From Candidatus Rhabdochlamydia oedothoracis (GTDB lineage: Bacteria > Chlamydiota > Chlamydiia > Chlamydiales > Rhabdochlamydiaceae), in assembly GCF_019453995.1 (NCBI RefSeq), contig NZ_CP075587.1, forward strand, positions 1,815,230 to 1,879,229: a stretch of DNA of 64,000 nucleotides, read 5' to 3'. The notes under the pieces were generated by a model. The model did not search any database and was not told where the DNA came from. It saw nothing but the letters and a program-made list of their open reading frames with translations. Each line of letters opens with the position of its first letter. The first letter of the stretch is position 1. The translations under genes were made by a program, and so were the position numbers. Below, piece by piece: positions 34,780 through 44,099 of this stretch.

Positions 34780-35295
34780 ATGATTGGTTTATCAAATAGC
34801 TTATCACTTTTGCGCGCTCCTTTAGCATTTTTATTTCTGTATGAAAGTATTCCTGTACGTATCACTGCTATTATTCTAGCCATGATAACCGATATCGTAG
34901 ACGGTTACTTAGCACGCAAGCGTCGAGCTGTTACAAGGCTTGGAGCTATTTTAGATCCTGCCATGGATAAATTCTTTGTATTTTTTATTTTATCTATTTT
35001 GCTAATGGAAAAAAGATTGCCTATCTGGCAAGCTTGTGCAATTGTTTCACGTGATTTTTTCTTGTGTTTATTTGGGATCTATTTAAGTTTTCGATCAGCC
35101 TGGTCGGGATACCGTTTTGAATCGATTCGATGGGGCAAAGTATCTACAGCGTTGCAATTTTTTATTTTAATCGGGTTAGCTATGAGATATCGATTCTCTG
35201 CTTATTTATATTTGCTATTTATAACGCTTGGCCTTCTAGCTTTTATAGAGCTCTTTAAAAGACAACTATTAGTTGTTAAGCAAAATAAATCTTAA
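34780..35295 (+). CDS. pgsA: CDP-alcohol phosphatidyltransferase (PgsA-like)
   Basis: 171 residues with about five membrane segments. The catalytic motif DGx2ARx8Gx3Dx3D is present as DIVDGYLARKRRAVTRL followed by GAILDPAMDKF. Most likely phosphatidylglycerophosphate synthase; chlamydiae carry two such paralogues, so another alcohol substrate is possible. Overlaps no neighbour and converges with the mscS-like gene one base later. Confidence 0.85.
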   Translation: MIGLSNSLSLLRAPLAFLFLYESIPVRITAIILAMITDIVDGYLARKRRAVTRLGAILDPAMDKFFVFFILSILLMEKRLPIWQACAIVSRDFFLCLFGIYLSFRSAWSGYRFESIRWGKVSTALQFFILIGLAMRYRFSAYLYLLFITLGLLAFIELFKRQLLVVKQNKS

Positions 35296-35296
35296 A

Positions 35297-36346
35297 TCAT
35301 TTTTCAATAACCATTATAGGGTTTGGCACCTGAATGCCCATTTGCTGAATTGTTTTATATAAAAGACACAGAATTTCTTGTTTTACTAGTAAATACTGTT
35401 CGTATCTTGTCTGTTTGGTATAGATTTCTACAAATAACTCTAATGAATACATTCCAAAAGAAGAGAAAATCACATTAATCGGTAAATAAGCATCTACCGA
35501 TAGATGCTTTTCAAATACTTCTTTTAAGGTTTGTGTCAACTCTCCTAACTTCGCAAAATCCTCTTTTCTAATACCCACCGTAATTTGAATACGTCGATGA
35601 CTCATTCTCGATATATTAATGACATGGATCGTAGAAAAAATGGCATTAGGTAAATAGGCCAAGCGTTTATCTCTATCTCTTATTACAGTTAAATACCAAC
35701 CTAGTTCCTCTACAATCCCCTCTAAACCTCCACGATCAGGTAAGGAAATGGAATCGCCTAACACAAAAGGACGATTGATCCAAAGCATCATGCCTCCAAA
35801 AAAATTGGCAATAACCTCTTTAGCTGCAAATCCCAAAGCTGCTGCACCTACACCTCCAAAGGCAATTAGAGGAACTATATCTAATCCCCAAATTTGTAAA
35901 ATGATCAACGAAAATATACAAATAACAACAATGGAAATTAATCGACCTATCATGAAAACATGTGGCATATCGATTTTTTTTTTGGTCTGCTTAAAGTAAA
36001 TAAAATCTTTCTCTATTTCTTTTTTCCAACGCAAAAACACCCAAACTAAGGTAAAAATAACGATTGTTTTAAAAAAAGAATGACTATATTCGTAGATAAG
36101 AGGGAGTCGAAAATGAACTGCAACAAGAGAAGTGATCAAACAAATAGCACAAATCCATAGAAAAAGAAAACTGGGTAAATAAAAAATAGTATCGATCCTG
36201 CCTTTCCAACAATCTAAAGGAAAACGTCTTGCTATCTTCCTAAGGATTTTCTTGAGAAAAAAACTGATAAAAATTAGCAGCCCAAGATAAAATACAATTT
36301 TTAACCACCAAAACCGTTGCAAATCTGTAAAAGAAAAACTGATCAT
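35297..36346 (-). CDS. MscS family mechanosensitive channel
   Basis: 349 residues. Four to five N-terminal membrane segments. The pore helix GGVGAAALGFAAKEVIANFFGG, quoted in two parts (GGVGAAALGFAAKE and VIANFFGGMML), is the MscS signature. The beta domain follows (PFVLGDSISLPDRGGLEGIVEELGW). Opens under membrane tension to release solutes. The opposite-strand end is one base from pgsA. Confidence 0.92.
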   Translation of the reverse strand: MISFSFTDLQRFWWLKIVFYLGLLIFISFFLKKILRKIARRFPLDCWKGRIDTIFYLPSFLFLWICAICLITSLVAVHFRLPLIYEYSHSFFKTIVIFTLVWVFLRWKKEIEKDFIYFKQTKKKIDMPHVFMIGRLISIVVICIFSLIILQIWGLDIVPLIAFGGVGAAALGFAAKEVIANFFGGMMLWINRPFVLGDSISLPDRGGLEGIVEELGWYLTVIRDRDKRLAYLPNAIFSTIHVINISRMSHRRIQITVGIRKEDFAKLGELTQTLKEVFEKHLSVDAYLPINVIFSSFGMYSLELFVEIYTKQTRYEQYLLVKQEILCLLYKTIQQMGIQVPNPIMVIEK

Positions 36347-36377
36347 GTCTATTGCTCTATAAAAAAGTAAATCCTAG

Positions 36378-36488
36378 TATATAGTGGTTCCGATTCAATC
36401 GGATAGAAAAATACAGGATTAACGACAAGTTTCAAGTCGTTGACTTGAACCCCATTAAGCTAGCCGTTTGAATTGGCACTACTATATA
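36378..36488 (+). repeat. MITE-B, complete copy
   Basis: 111 bp with imperfect 24-bp inverted repeats (TATATAGTGGTTCCGATTC at the left, complement of TATATAGTAGTGCCAATTC at the right). The interior encodes the last 16 codons of the IS630 B transposase (reading NDKFQVVDLNPIKLAV, stop), so it is an internal-deletion derivative of that element. It lies 97 bases upstream of sppA. Confidence 0.9.
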
Positions 36489-36585
36489 CTCTATGCGATT
36501 TTCTTAGACAAGGTAAAAAGCTGGATCAAAAAACTATACTTCTCTAAGATTCAAGAACCCATAATATCTATTGGAGATAAGAAAT

Positions 36586-37632
36586 ATGCACTACCCTAGA
36601 GAATCGATTATAACTTCTACTATTCGTTCTTTTTTTCGTTCTTTTGCTGTTTTTATCGGTTTTTTTACAGCCCTTATGCTTATCTTATTTGGTTTAATCA
36701 GTCTTTCTTCTCCCTATATACAACCAGAAAAAAGTACGCTTTTGCTCAGCCCAGATGCCAAGGGTCAAAGACAACTAATAGGCCCTACTTCCGATGTCAT
36801 ATTGAAGTTGGATATCTCTGGAATAATAGGCATAAAAAATCTTACCACAGAAAAAATCACTTCTTTATTAATCGATGCCCAAGAAGGTGTATTGAAAAAC
36901 GATCGAGTAAAGGCGGTTGTGCTTTACATAAATACACCAGGAGGAACTGTAACGGATTCCGATGGGATTTATCGCGCTATAATGAACTTTAAAACAAAGC
37001 ATAAATTATCTGTTTATGCGTATGTAGATGGCATGTGTGCATCAGGTGGTATGTATATTGCCTGTGCTGCAGATAAAGTGTTTGCCTCTTCTAATAGTGT
37101 TATAGGGTCTGTCGGAGTGCGTTTTGGTCCGGCTTTTAATTTCTCTACTTTGATGCAATGCTACGGAGTAGAGGCTTTGACAATCACACAAGGTAAAGAT
37201 AAGGATGCGTTAAATCCTTTTAGACCTTGGAAAGAAGATGAAGACCTCTCCTATCGCAACTTAACCTCCGCCATGTATCAGCAATTTGTAAATCTTGTTA
37301 CATCAGCACGTCCTGCTTTGAACAAACAAAAACTCATTTCCGATTATGGTGCTCATGTATTTATATCTGAAGAAGCGTTGGAGTATGGTTACATAGATGT
37401 AGCAAATAGCAGCTATAATGAAACGCTAGAAGCACTTGCCAGCCGAGCAAACTTAGAATCGTATCAAGTGATGACTATCCAACTCGCTCATAATTTTCTA
37501 TCAGAATTATCCCAGGCTAGATGTTCTTTCATAGAAAAAATGAGTCATTTATTTTCCCCTAGACCTCATTCTCTTCATCCAGAATTAGAAGGTAAGTTTC
37601 TTTATCTTTATCAACCAGGACAACTTCTCTAA
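36586..37632 (+). CDS. sppA: Signal peptide peptidase SppA-like protease (S49)
   Basis: 348 residues from the ATG at 36586, which has GGAG eight bases upstream; a TTG at 36571 is less likely. One N-terminal membrane anchor (about 18-42). Serine protease S49 core: YINTPGGTVTDSDGIYRAI, the nucleophile Ser in DGMCASGGMYIACAADKVFA, and GSVGVRFG. Half-length form like SohB or archaeal SppA. Cleaves remnant signal peptides in the membrane. Upstream of polA, as in Chlamydia. Confidence 0.9.
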   Translation: MHYPRESIITSTIRSFFRSFAVFIGFFTALMLILFGLISLSSPYIQPEKSTLLLSPDAKGQRQLIGPTSDVILKLDISGIIGIKNLTTEKITSLLIDAQEGVLKNDRVKAVVLYINTPGGTVTDSDGIYRAIMNFKTKHKLSVYAYVDGMCASGGMYIACAADKVFASSNSVIGSVGVRFGPAFNFSTLMQCYGVEALTITQGKDKDALNPFRPWKEDEDLSYRNLTSAMYQQFVNLVTSARPALNKQKLISDYGAHVFISEEALEYGYIDVANSSYNETLEALASRANLESYQVMTIQLAHNFLSELSQARCSFIEKMSHLFSPRPHSLHPELEGKFLYLYQPGQLL

Positions 37633-37643
37633 CCCTGCTTTTT

Positions 37644-37670
37644 CCTCCCTAAAAGTAGGGAGGGTTTTTT
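37644..37670 (+). terminator. Intrinsic terminator after sppA
   Basis: CCTCCCTA and TAGGGAGG form a perfect 8-bp stem with loop AAAG, followed by GTTTTTT. It lies 12 bases past the sppA stop and six before the polA start, so polA must have its own promoter or be read through. Confidence 0.88.
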
Positions 37671-37676
37671 ATATTC

Positions 37677-40322
37677 ATGAATAAAATTTATATTGTCGAC
37701 GCAGTTAATCTTTTGTTTCGAGCCTATTACGCCATTTCTCCTATGACCAATTTAAAAGGAGAATCCACTCATGCGTTATATGGGTTTATTCGCTCTCTCT
37801 ATAAATTAATCAAAGATTTTTCCCCTGAATATGTAATCTGTGTCTTTGATGGTCCAGATAATAAAAAATCACGAACCAAGATCTACAGCGAATATAAAAG
37901 CCATCGTACTTCTATGCCGCTAGATTTGGTAGAGCAATTACAAAGGTCTCTATACTTTTGTGAAATCGCAGGGATCCCTTTCCTGTCAATAGAGGGAATA
38001 GAAGCGGATGATACAATGGGAAGTATTGCAAAATGGGCTGAAAAAGAAGGCTCTGAAGTATTCATTTGTTCCAGTGACAAAGATTTGTGCCAACTTATTT
38101 CAGATAAAATCCATATCATTCACCTACACAAAGATAACCTACTAATCGATGAACAAAAAGTAAAAGATCAATATGGAGTTGAACCATCAAAAATCGTTGA
38201 TTTTCTGGCTATAACAGGGGATTCCTCCGATAATATTCCTGGATTAGAGGGTTTTGGACCAAAAACAGCATCCTTGTTGCTCAATCAATATGGTTCTCTA
38301 GAAGGAATTTTAGCAAACGTTAGCAAGATCAAAGGGAAAAAAGGAGAAATCCTGCTTAAACAAGAAGAAATCGCTTTGATGAGCAAACAACTCGCAAGAA
38401 TTGATATACATATTGAAACCCCCACGCAACCATCTTTTTTTCAACTTAAGAACCCCGATACTGCAAAAATTAAGCAATTTTTTCAAGAGATGGATTTTCT
38501 TTCTTTATTAAAAGAGCTTCCTCTTAATACAGAGGCATCCCAGGAAAACTATTCCCTAGTCAATGATGTAGAATCCTTAGAACAGCTTCTTAAAAAATTA
38601 GAACGAGAAACAAAGATCTGCATAGATACAGAAGCAACTCATTTACATCCTATGTTAGCCCAACTGGTAGGGATTGGATTTGCTGTTCAAGCAGGACATG
38701 CTTGGTACGTCCCTTTAAATGGATTTTTAAGTAAAGAAGTTGTCATTAAAAAAATCAAACCCCTTTTAGAAAAAAAAGAAATTGGTTTTATAGGCCATAA
38801 TATTAAATATGATCTGCATGTATTAAAAAACGAGACTATTTCTCTGCAATCGATTCACTTTGATACCATTCTAGCCTCTTATTTGTTACATCCTAATACA
38901 CAGAGACATAGTCTCGATGAACTATCTCTAAAACGATTAGGCAGAGAAAAAATATCTATTGAGAGCTTAATAGGTAAGGGGAAAAAACAAACATCTATGT
39001 TAGACGTCTCTCTTGATCTGATAAAGGATTATTGTTGTGAAGATGTAGATTGCACTCTGCAATTAAAAGAACAATTGGAGCCAAAACTACAAGAACAAGG
39101 CTTATTTACTTTATTTACAGAAGTAGAGATTCCTTTAATTTTTGTTCTTGCAGAAATGGAACGCAATGGTATTTATATAAATGTAAACACTTTAGAAAAG
39201 ACATCTCTTGCTCTGTCTTCTAAAATTTTACATCTTGAGCAACAAATTTATGAACTATCAGGTCAGAAATTCAATGTAAATTCACCTAAACAATTAAGCT
39301 CTGTTCTATTTGAAAAACTACAAATCAAACCTCCTAAGAAGACAACAACTGGTTACTCTACATCTATAGATGTGCTAGATACACTTAAAAAAGAATATCC
39401 CATCGTTAAAAAAATTATAGAATACCGAACTCTTGAAAAACTGCGCTCTACTTATGCCGATTCATTACCTCTGCAAGTAAATCCTGTAACAAAACGGGTT
39501 CACTGCACATTCAATCAATCTACAGCAGCAACAGGGCGTCTATCTTGTCAAAATCCCAATTTACAAAATATTCCGGTTCGAACAGAAGAGGGGAAAAAGA
39601 TCCGCCAAGCATTCGAGCCTCAAGAACTCGATTATAGTTTTTTATCCGCTGATTATTCACAAATCGAGCTAAGAATCTTAGCCCATCTCTCAGAAGACCC
39701 TGCTTTAATTCGAGCATTCAACAATCAAGAAGATATCCATAGCTATACCGCGTCCTTGGTCTTTGGAGTGCCTCTTTTGGAAGTAACTCCTACCATGCGC
39801 TATCAAGCAAAAGCGGTTAATTTTGGAATCTTATATGGGAAACAAGCTTTTAGCTTATCTCAAGATCTTAATATTTCCTACAAAGAGGCAGAAATCTTTA
39901 TTGTAACGTATTTTCAGCGTTATCAAAAAGTAAAAGATTTTATTGAATTTTGTGAAGAAACCGCTCGAAAAACAGGTAAAGTTGTAACCATTACCGGTCG
40001 TCAGCGCCCTATTGCAGAGATTCATAATAAAAATCCCTCTATTCGAGCATTTGCAAAAAGATTAGCTATTAATACCCCTCTTCAAGGAAGTGCTGCGGAT
40101 TTAATTAAAATAGCGATGATCCGAGTAGATAATTATTTAAAACAGTCTTCTAAAAAAGCTAAAATGCTTCTGCAAGTTCATGACGAGCTCTTATTTGAAG
40201 CTCCCGACCAAGACATTTTATTACTGGGAAAAGAAGTAAAACAGATTATGGAGAGTGTCATGTCTTTAAAAGTTCCTTTAGTAGTAGATATTGCTATTGG
40301 AAAAAATTGGAGTGAATGCTAA
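37677..40322 (+). CDS. polA: DNA polymerase I
   Basis: 881 residues. N-terminal 5'-3' exonuclease (about 1-280: YIVDAVNLLFRAYYAI, GIEADDTMGSIA, GDSSDNIPGLEG). The 3'-5' exonuclease domain (about 300-480) keeps its acidic residues (DTEATHLHPM, HNIKYDLHVL, YCCEDVDCTL), so proofreading may be intact. The family A polymerase follows (AATGRLSCQNPNLQNIP, ADYSQIELRILAHLS, motif B RYQAKAVNFGILYGK, motif C QVHDELLFE). Its last seven bases overlap coaE. Gap filling and repair in the cytosol. Confidence 0.97.
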   Translation: MNKIYIVDAVNLLFRAYYAISPMTNLKGESTHALYGFIRSLYKLIKDFSPEYVICVFDGPDNKKSRTKIYSEYKSHRTSMPLDLVEQLQRSLYFCEIAGIPFLSIEGIEADDTMGSIAKWAEKEGSEVFICSSDKDLCQLISDKIHIIHLHKDNLLIDEQKVKDQYGVEPSKIVDFLAITGDSSDNIPGLEGFGPKTASLLLNQYGSLEGILANVSKIKGKKGEILLKQEEIALMSKQLARIDIHIETPTQPSFFQLKNPDTAKIKQFFQEMDFLSLLKELPLNTEASQENYSLVNDVESLEQLLKKLERETKICIDTEATHLHPMLAQLVGIGFAVQAGHAWYVPLNGFLSKEVVIKKIKPLLEKKEIGFIGHNIKYDLHVLKNETISLQSIHFDTILASYLLHPNTQRHSLDELSLKRLGREKISIESLIGKGKKQTSMLDVSLDLIKDYCCEDVDCTLQLKEQLEPKLQEQGLFTLFTEVEIPLIFVLAEMERNGIYINVNTLEKTSLALSSKILHLEQQIYELSGQKFNVNSPKQLSSVLFEKLQIKPPKKTTTGYSTSIDVLDTLKKEYPIVKKIIEYRTLEKLRSTYADSLPLQVNPVTKRVHCTFNQSTAATGRLSCQNPNLQNIPVRTEEGKKIRQAFEPQELDYSFLSADYSQIELRILAHLSEDPALIRAFNNQEDIHSYTASLVFGVPLLEVTPTMRYQAKAVNFGILYGKQAFSLSQDLNISYKEAEIFIVTYFQRYQKVKDFIEFCEETARKTGKVVTITGRQRPIAEIHNKNPSIRAFAKRLAINTPLQGSAADLIKIAMIRVDNYLKQSSKKAKMLLQVHDELLFEAPDQDILLLGKEVKQIMESVMSLKVPLVVDIAIGKNWSEC

Positions 40323-40921
40323 AATTGAAAAAGCTAGCTATAACTGGTGGGCTATCCTCTGGAAAAACAACTGTGTGCCATTTATTTAAAGACTTGGGTG
40401 CCTTTGTTGTAAGTGCTGATGAGATTGTCCATAATTTACTAGTACCGGACAGCATAATTGGTCAGAAGCTTGTCCAATTATTTGGTCCAAGCATTGCTGA
40501 AAATAATTATTTAAATAGAAAAAAAATTGCACAACAAGCTTTTATTGATATAAGGCTTTTAAAAGTCTTAGAAGCATTAATTCATCCTGTTGTGTATACT
40601 GAAATTGAAAAAGAATATCAACATGCTAGGCAGGCTGGTAAATACCCTTTATTTATAGCTGAGATTCCCTTACTTTATGAGCTATTTAAACAAGACGAAT
40701 TTGATATTGTCATTACAGTTACAGCTGATCTATCCATATGCCAAAAGCGATTCATCAAACAAACACATCAAACAATAAGAGAATTTGAGCAACGCATGGC
40801 TCAACAAATCGATCCTGAAAGTAAAGCAAAAAAGTCTGACTATGTGATTAAAAACAATGGAAGTTTAGCCTACTTAAAAGACCAAGTGACCAAATTGTAT
40901 TCCTTGCTAACCACTCAATAA
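40316..40921 (+). CDS. coaE: Dephospho-CoA kinase
   Basis: 201 residues. P-loop GGLSSGKTTVCHLF, the substrate-binding SADEIVHNLL, and IAEIPLLYE then the lid QKRFIKQTHQT. Last step of coenzyme A synthesis. Overlaps polA by seven bases and precedes rho by six, so polA-coaE-rho form one operon. Confidence 0.95.
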   Translation: MLKLKKLAITGGLSSGKTTVCHLFKDLGAFVVSADEIVHNLLVPDSIIGQKLVQLFGPSIAENNYLNRKKIAQQAFIDIRLLKVLEALIHPVVYTEIEKEYQHARQAGKYPLFIAEIPLLYELFKQDEFDIVITVTADLSICQKRFIKQTHQTIREFEQRMAQQIDPESKAKKSDYVIKNNGSLAYLKDQVTKLYSLLTTQ

Positions 40922-40927
40922 AAATTT

Positions 40928-42298
40928 ATGGGCAATTTAAACGAAGGAGCCTTAACTTCAATGACAAACGAAGACACCACTCAAGGGTTCCAGGACCCAG
41001 AACAAAATAATTCTTCCCTTTTCATGACCACTCCCGTCGAGTCGATTACGAAAATAGCAGATCTTCAAAGAATGAATATGGACCAACTTACCCTTTTTGC
41101 ACGCAATATTGGTCTGAAAAATCTGGGTGCGCTCACAAAATCTCAGATGGTTTTCGAAATCGTAAAGTTTTTATCTGAAAAACCTCAAGAGGTTTTGGTA
41201 GGAGAAGGAGTTCTTGAAATTCTGCCAGATGGATTTGGCTTCTTACGTTCTCCTAATTATAACTATCTTCCTTCTGCTGAAGATATCTACGTTTCGCCAG
41301 CACAGATTCGTCGTTTTGATTTAAAGAAAGGAGATACGGTGTATGGAACCATCCGCTCTCCTAAAGAAAAGGAAAAATACTTTGCTCTGTTAAAAGTAGA
41401 AAAGATTAACAATAAACCCCCTGAAAAAGCAAGAGACCGTATTTTATTTGAAAACCTTACCCCTCTTTATCCCGATGCTCGCCTTGTGATGGAATGTGGT
41501 AAGGAAAAACTCAGCCCGCGAGTTCTTGATTTAACAGCTCCTTTTGGAAAAGGACAAAGAGGGCTTATTGTAGCCCCTCCTCGTACGGGGAAAACAATGA
41601 TTTTACAGACCATTGCTAATTCTATTGCTGTCAATCATCCAGAAGTATTTCTCATGGTCTTATTAATTGATGAGCGCCCAGAAGAGGTCACTGATATGAT
41701 CCGTAGCGTCAAAGGAGAGGTTATTTCCTCTACTTTTGATGAGCCTCCCGAAAGACACGTTCAAATAGCTGAAATGGTGATTGAAAAAGCAAGGCGTCTT
41801 GTTGAATATGGCCATGATGTACTGATTCTCTTAGATTCTTTAACCCGTCTAGCGCGTGCTTATAACACCGTTCAGCCTCATTCTGGTAAAATTTTAACAG
41901 GAGGAATCGATGCAAATGCTTTGCATAAACCGAAAAGATTCTTTGGCGCAGCAAGAAATATAGAAGAGGGTGGCTCTTTAACAATTATTGCAACTGCATT
42001 GATTGATACCGGATCTCGTATGGATGAGGTAATCTTTGAAGAATTCAAAGGAACTGGAAATATGGAGTTAGTTCTAGATCGACGCTTAGCGGATCGTCGA
42101 GTATGGCCAGCTATTGACCTGATTAAAAGCGGAACTCGTAAAGAAGAACTTTTATATCATCCAGAAGAGCTTGAAAAAATTTATGTTATGCGCCAAGCAT
42201 TAGCAGATCTAGCTCCTTTAGATGCTATGAACTTGCTGCTTGGCCGTCTTAAGAAAACCGGTAGCAATGCTGAGTTTCTTCTCACCATGAAAGAATAA
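40928..42298 (+). CDS. rho: Transcription termination factor Rho
   Basis: 456 residues from ATG 40928; an in-frame ATG at 40961 has AAGGAG 11 bases upstream and may be the true start. The N-terminal helical Rho_N ([16 protein letters not shown]) and cold-shock RNA-binding domain ([20 protein letters not shown]) come first. The RecA-type ATPase follows: Walker [15 protein letters not shown], Walker [17 protein letters not shown], and the Q-loop/R-loop ([20 protein letters not shown]). Hexameric helicase. Last gene of the polA operon. Confidence 0.97.
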   Translation: MGNLNEGALTSMTNEDTTQGFQDPEQNNSSLFMTTPVESITKIADLQRMNMDQLTLFARNIGLKNLGALTKSQMVFEIVKFLSEKPQEVLVGEGVLEILPDGFGFLRSPNYNYLPSAEDIYVSPAQIRRFDLKKGDTVYGTIRSPKEKEKYFALLKVEKINNKPPEKARDRILFENLTPLYPDARLVMECGKEKLSPRVLDLTAPFGKGQRGLIVAPPRTGKTMILQTIANSIAVNHPEVFLMVLLIDERPEEVTDMIRSVKGEVISSTFDEPPERHVQIAEMVIEKARRLVEYGHDVLILLDSLTRLARAYNTVQPHSGKILTGGIDANALHKPKRFFGAARNIEEGGSLTIIATALIDTGSRMDEVIFEEFKGTGNMELVLDRRLADRRVWPAIDLIKSGTRKEELLYHPEELEKIYVMRQALADLAPLDAMNLLLGRLKKTGSNAEFLLTMKE

Positions 42299-42312
42299 TT
42301 TTCCTTTAAATT

Positions 42313-42351
42313 ACACATCTTAATTCCTTATTAAGATGTGTTTGTTTTTTT
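42313..42351 (+). terminator. Intrinsic terminator after rho
   Basis: ACACATCTTAA (42313-42323) and TTAAGATGTGT (42331-42341) form an 11-bp perfect stem with a seven-base loop, followed by TTGTTTTTTT. A strong terminator 14 bases after the rho stop. Confidence 0.92.
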
Positions 42352-42700
42352 GTGCTTCAACACTGTGATCTTTTAGGTTATAGAAAACCATATAAGGGGT
42401 GCCCCTTGAGAAACTGCAATACTGATATTCGCAGATTTCTCTTAGGTACTTTTCTTCTTTTTCAGAGGACGGTTCCTTTCTTCCTACAAACCTCAATGTT
42501 GAGTTTATCTCTTTGTTTTTCAAATAGATAAGATGAAATAGCAACATGAAACTTTTGGAAGTAAACCAATCACTAGCGATAGCACATGCTATGAAGGAAC
42601 AGATCAGATTATAAGTTATGCCCAAATTCTTAGCTATCTCTAATCTAGTTTGTGCGCCTGATCCTAGTTCTCGTGCTTGAATATCATGAAATAGAAACAA
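42320..42700 (-). CDS. Doubtful hypothetical protein
   Basis: 126 codons open, convergent with rho; its 3' end lies inside the rho terminator. One hydrophobic stretch (about 28-58). The C-terminal part CEYQYCSFSRGTPYMVFYNL has a loose likeness to the EYQY...KHYFLLVKDD region of the lipoprotein at 2550-2855. It may be a decayed BamE-like paralogue. No good ribosome site is visible. It could also be non-coding. Confidence 0.3.
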   Translation of the reverse strand: MFLFHDIQARELGSGAQTRLEIAKNLGITYNLICSFIACAIASDWFTSKSFMLLFHLIYLKNKEINSTLRFVGRKEPSSEKEEKYLREICEYQYCSFSRGTPYMVFYNLKDHSVEAQKNKHILIRN

Positions 42701-42935
42701 AATGAATAGATTGCTAAGTCAACCTTATTGTACAATAATTGGTAACATATCAAAGATTTTGCACACACACTAACAGCAGACAACGGAAAAGAATTTGCCT
42801 ATCACCAAATGTTTAGTTTCGAGCTAGAGACAGACTTCTACTTTGCAACGCCCTACCATTCTTGGGAAAGAGGCTTAAATGAGCATACAAACGGACTTAG
42901 TTAGGCAATATTTTCCTAAAACACAAAGCTTTTTA

Positions 42936-43800
42936 GAGCCTGTTTAAACTCTTTTCAAAAGTAGAGCAATAAAAGCAAGAACCACCTATTCAGGCTTGTA
43001 TGTAGTTTTCTTTCGCAATTTTTCCATAGCCTGCGACATTTTTCTATCCACGCAAAAGAACGCTCTACAACCCATCTTTTGGGAATAACTGTAAAAGTAT
43101 GAAGTGTATTTCTTTTGGCTATTTCTACTATACATCCTAATATCTCCTGCACACTCTTTGCAAATTTTTCTCCAGAATATCCTCCATCTGCTAAAACATT
43201 TTTTACACCGAACAAATGGTTTTTATGTAGTGAAAATGCTTCTATACATCCATTTCTGTCAGTGATATTAGCGGTGGTAATGTGAATCGCATGAGGAAGC
43301 CCTTGGGTATCGACTGCTATATGTCTTTTTATTCCTGATATTTTTTCCCTGCATCATATCCTTATCTTCTCCGCTGTATCAGTATTTTTAACACTTTGAG
43401 CATCAATAATTACAAAGCTTGTTTTCTCTTTCCGACCACTGCTTTTTCTGACCTCGCCAACCAATTTTTTTTAAAACTATTTCAAGAATACTCTTAGAAT
43501 TTTTATCATCTTTTTTATTCCAAAGATGGAAATAATAATAACATAATTCCCATTTAGGATAATCTATGGGTAACATACGCCACTGGCAACCACTTGTTAA
43601 AATGTACAAAATTCCACAAAAAATATCATATAGATCAACTCTTCGTGGACGTGTTTTTTTGCGTGTAGACTCAAGTATTAGATGGATTTTGCTAAATTGT
43701 TTACGAGAAATATCGCTTGGATAAGAGCGGGTCATAACTACCTCCAAAGGTTTTATGAAAACTATCATTATACCTTAATGAAAAGATTTTAAACAGGCTC
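42936..43800 (-). mobile_element. IS5-family (IS427-type) copy d
   Basis: 865 bp, both ends intact, flanked by TTA. The transposase is broken: it carries the extra T seen in copies c and e (gagaagATAAGG on the sense strand) and lacks one base near 42989, so the last ten residues are out of frame. Confidence 0.9.
42955..43735 (-). pseudogene. IS5-family transposase, frameshifted (copy d)
   Basis: First frame from the ATG at 43735 down to 43403 (MTRSYPSD start, CGILYILTSGCQWRMLP). Second frame remains to 42955 with LADGGYSGEKF and VVERSFAWIEK. Two lesions (extra T in mid-gene, one base lost near the 3' end) separate it from a working copy. Protein differences such as DYPKWELCYYYF ally it with copy e. 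Confidence 0.82.
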
Positions 43801-44099
43801 TTAGATACGACTTCCAAGGATATGGAAAGGGTGGAAACTTATACTAAATAACAGACCTAGAAAGGCTCTCAACTTCGAAACTCCACTAGAAGTGTTTAGG
43901 AGATTATCTACAAACATGCTATGCTCGGTTGCACAATAGATGTTTTTTCAAGTATTTATATGTTCTTTTTTGTGCACTTCGAGGTTGAAAGGGCCCTTCA
44001 AAGAACTCTATTCTAATTGTATAAATCTAAAAAAAGTTTCTTTTCTATAAATATTTCACTTAAAGATCTCCGGCTAGATTTCTAAAAACTTTCTTGGTT

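Larger units (their letters stand above)
42747..43995 (+). mobile_element. IS30 remnant split by IS5 copy d
   Basis: 42747-42935 and 43801-43995 together form the 3' third of an IS30 (DNGKEF region to the terminal GGTTGAAAGGGCC), with a few base differences and a premature stop. The IS5 sits at aaagcttTTA|TTAgatacg, so TTA is duplicated. The missing 5' part is not nearby. Confidence 0.85.

Noticed and set aside
37883-38119. Antisense frame of 78 codons within polA
   Set aside because: It overlaps a conserved polA domain and has no features of its own.
41730-41984. Antisense frame of 84 codons within rho
   Set aside because: It lies wholly over the conserved ATPase core; a codon-bias shadow.
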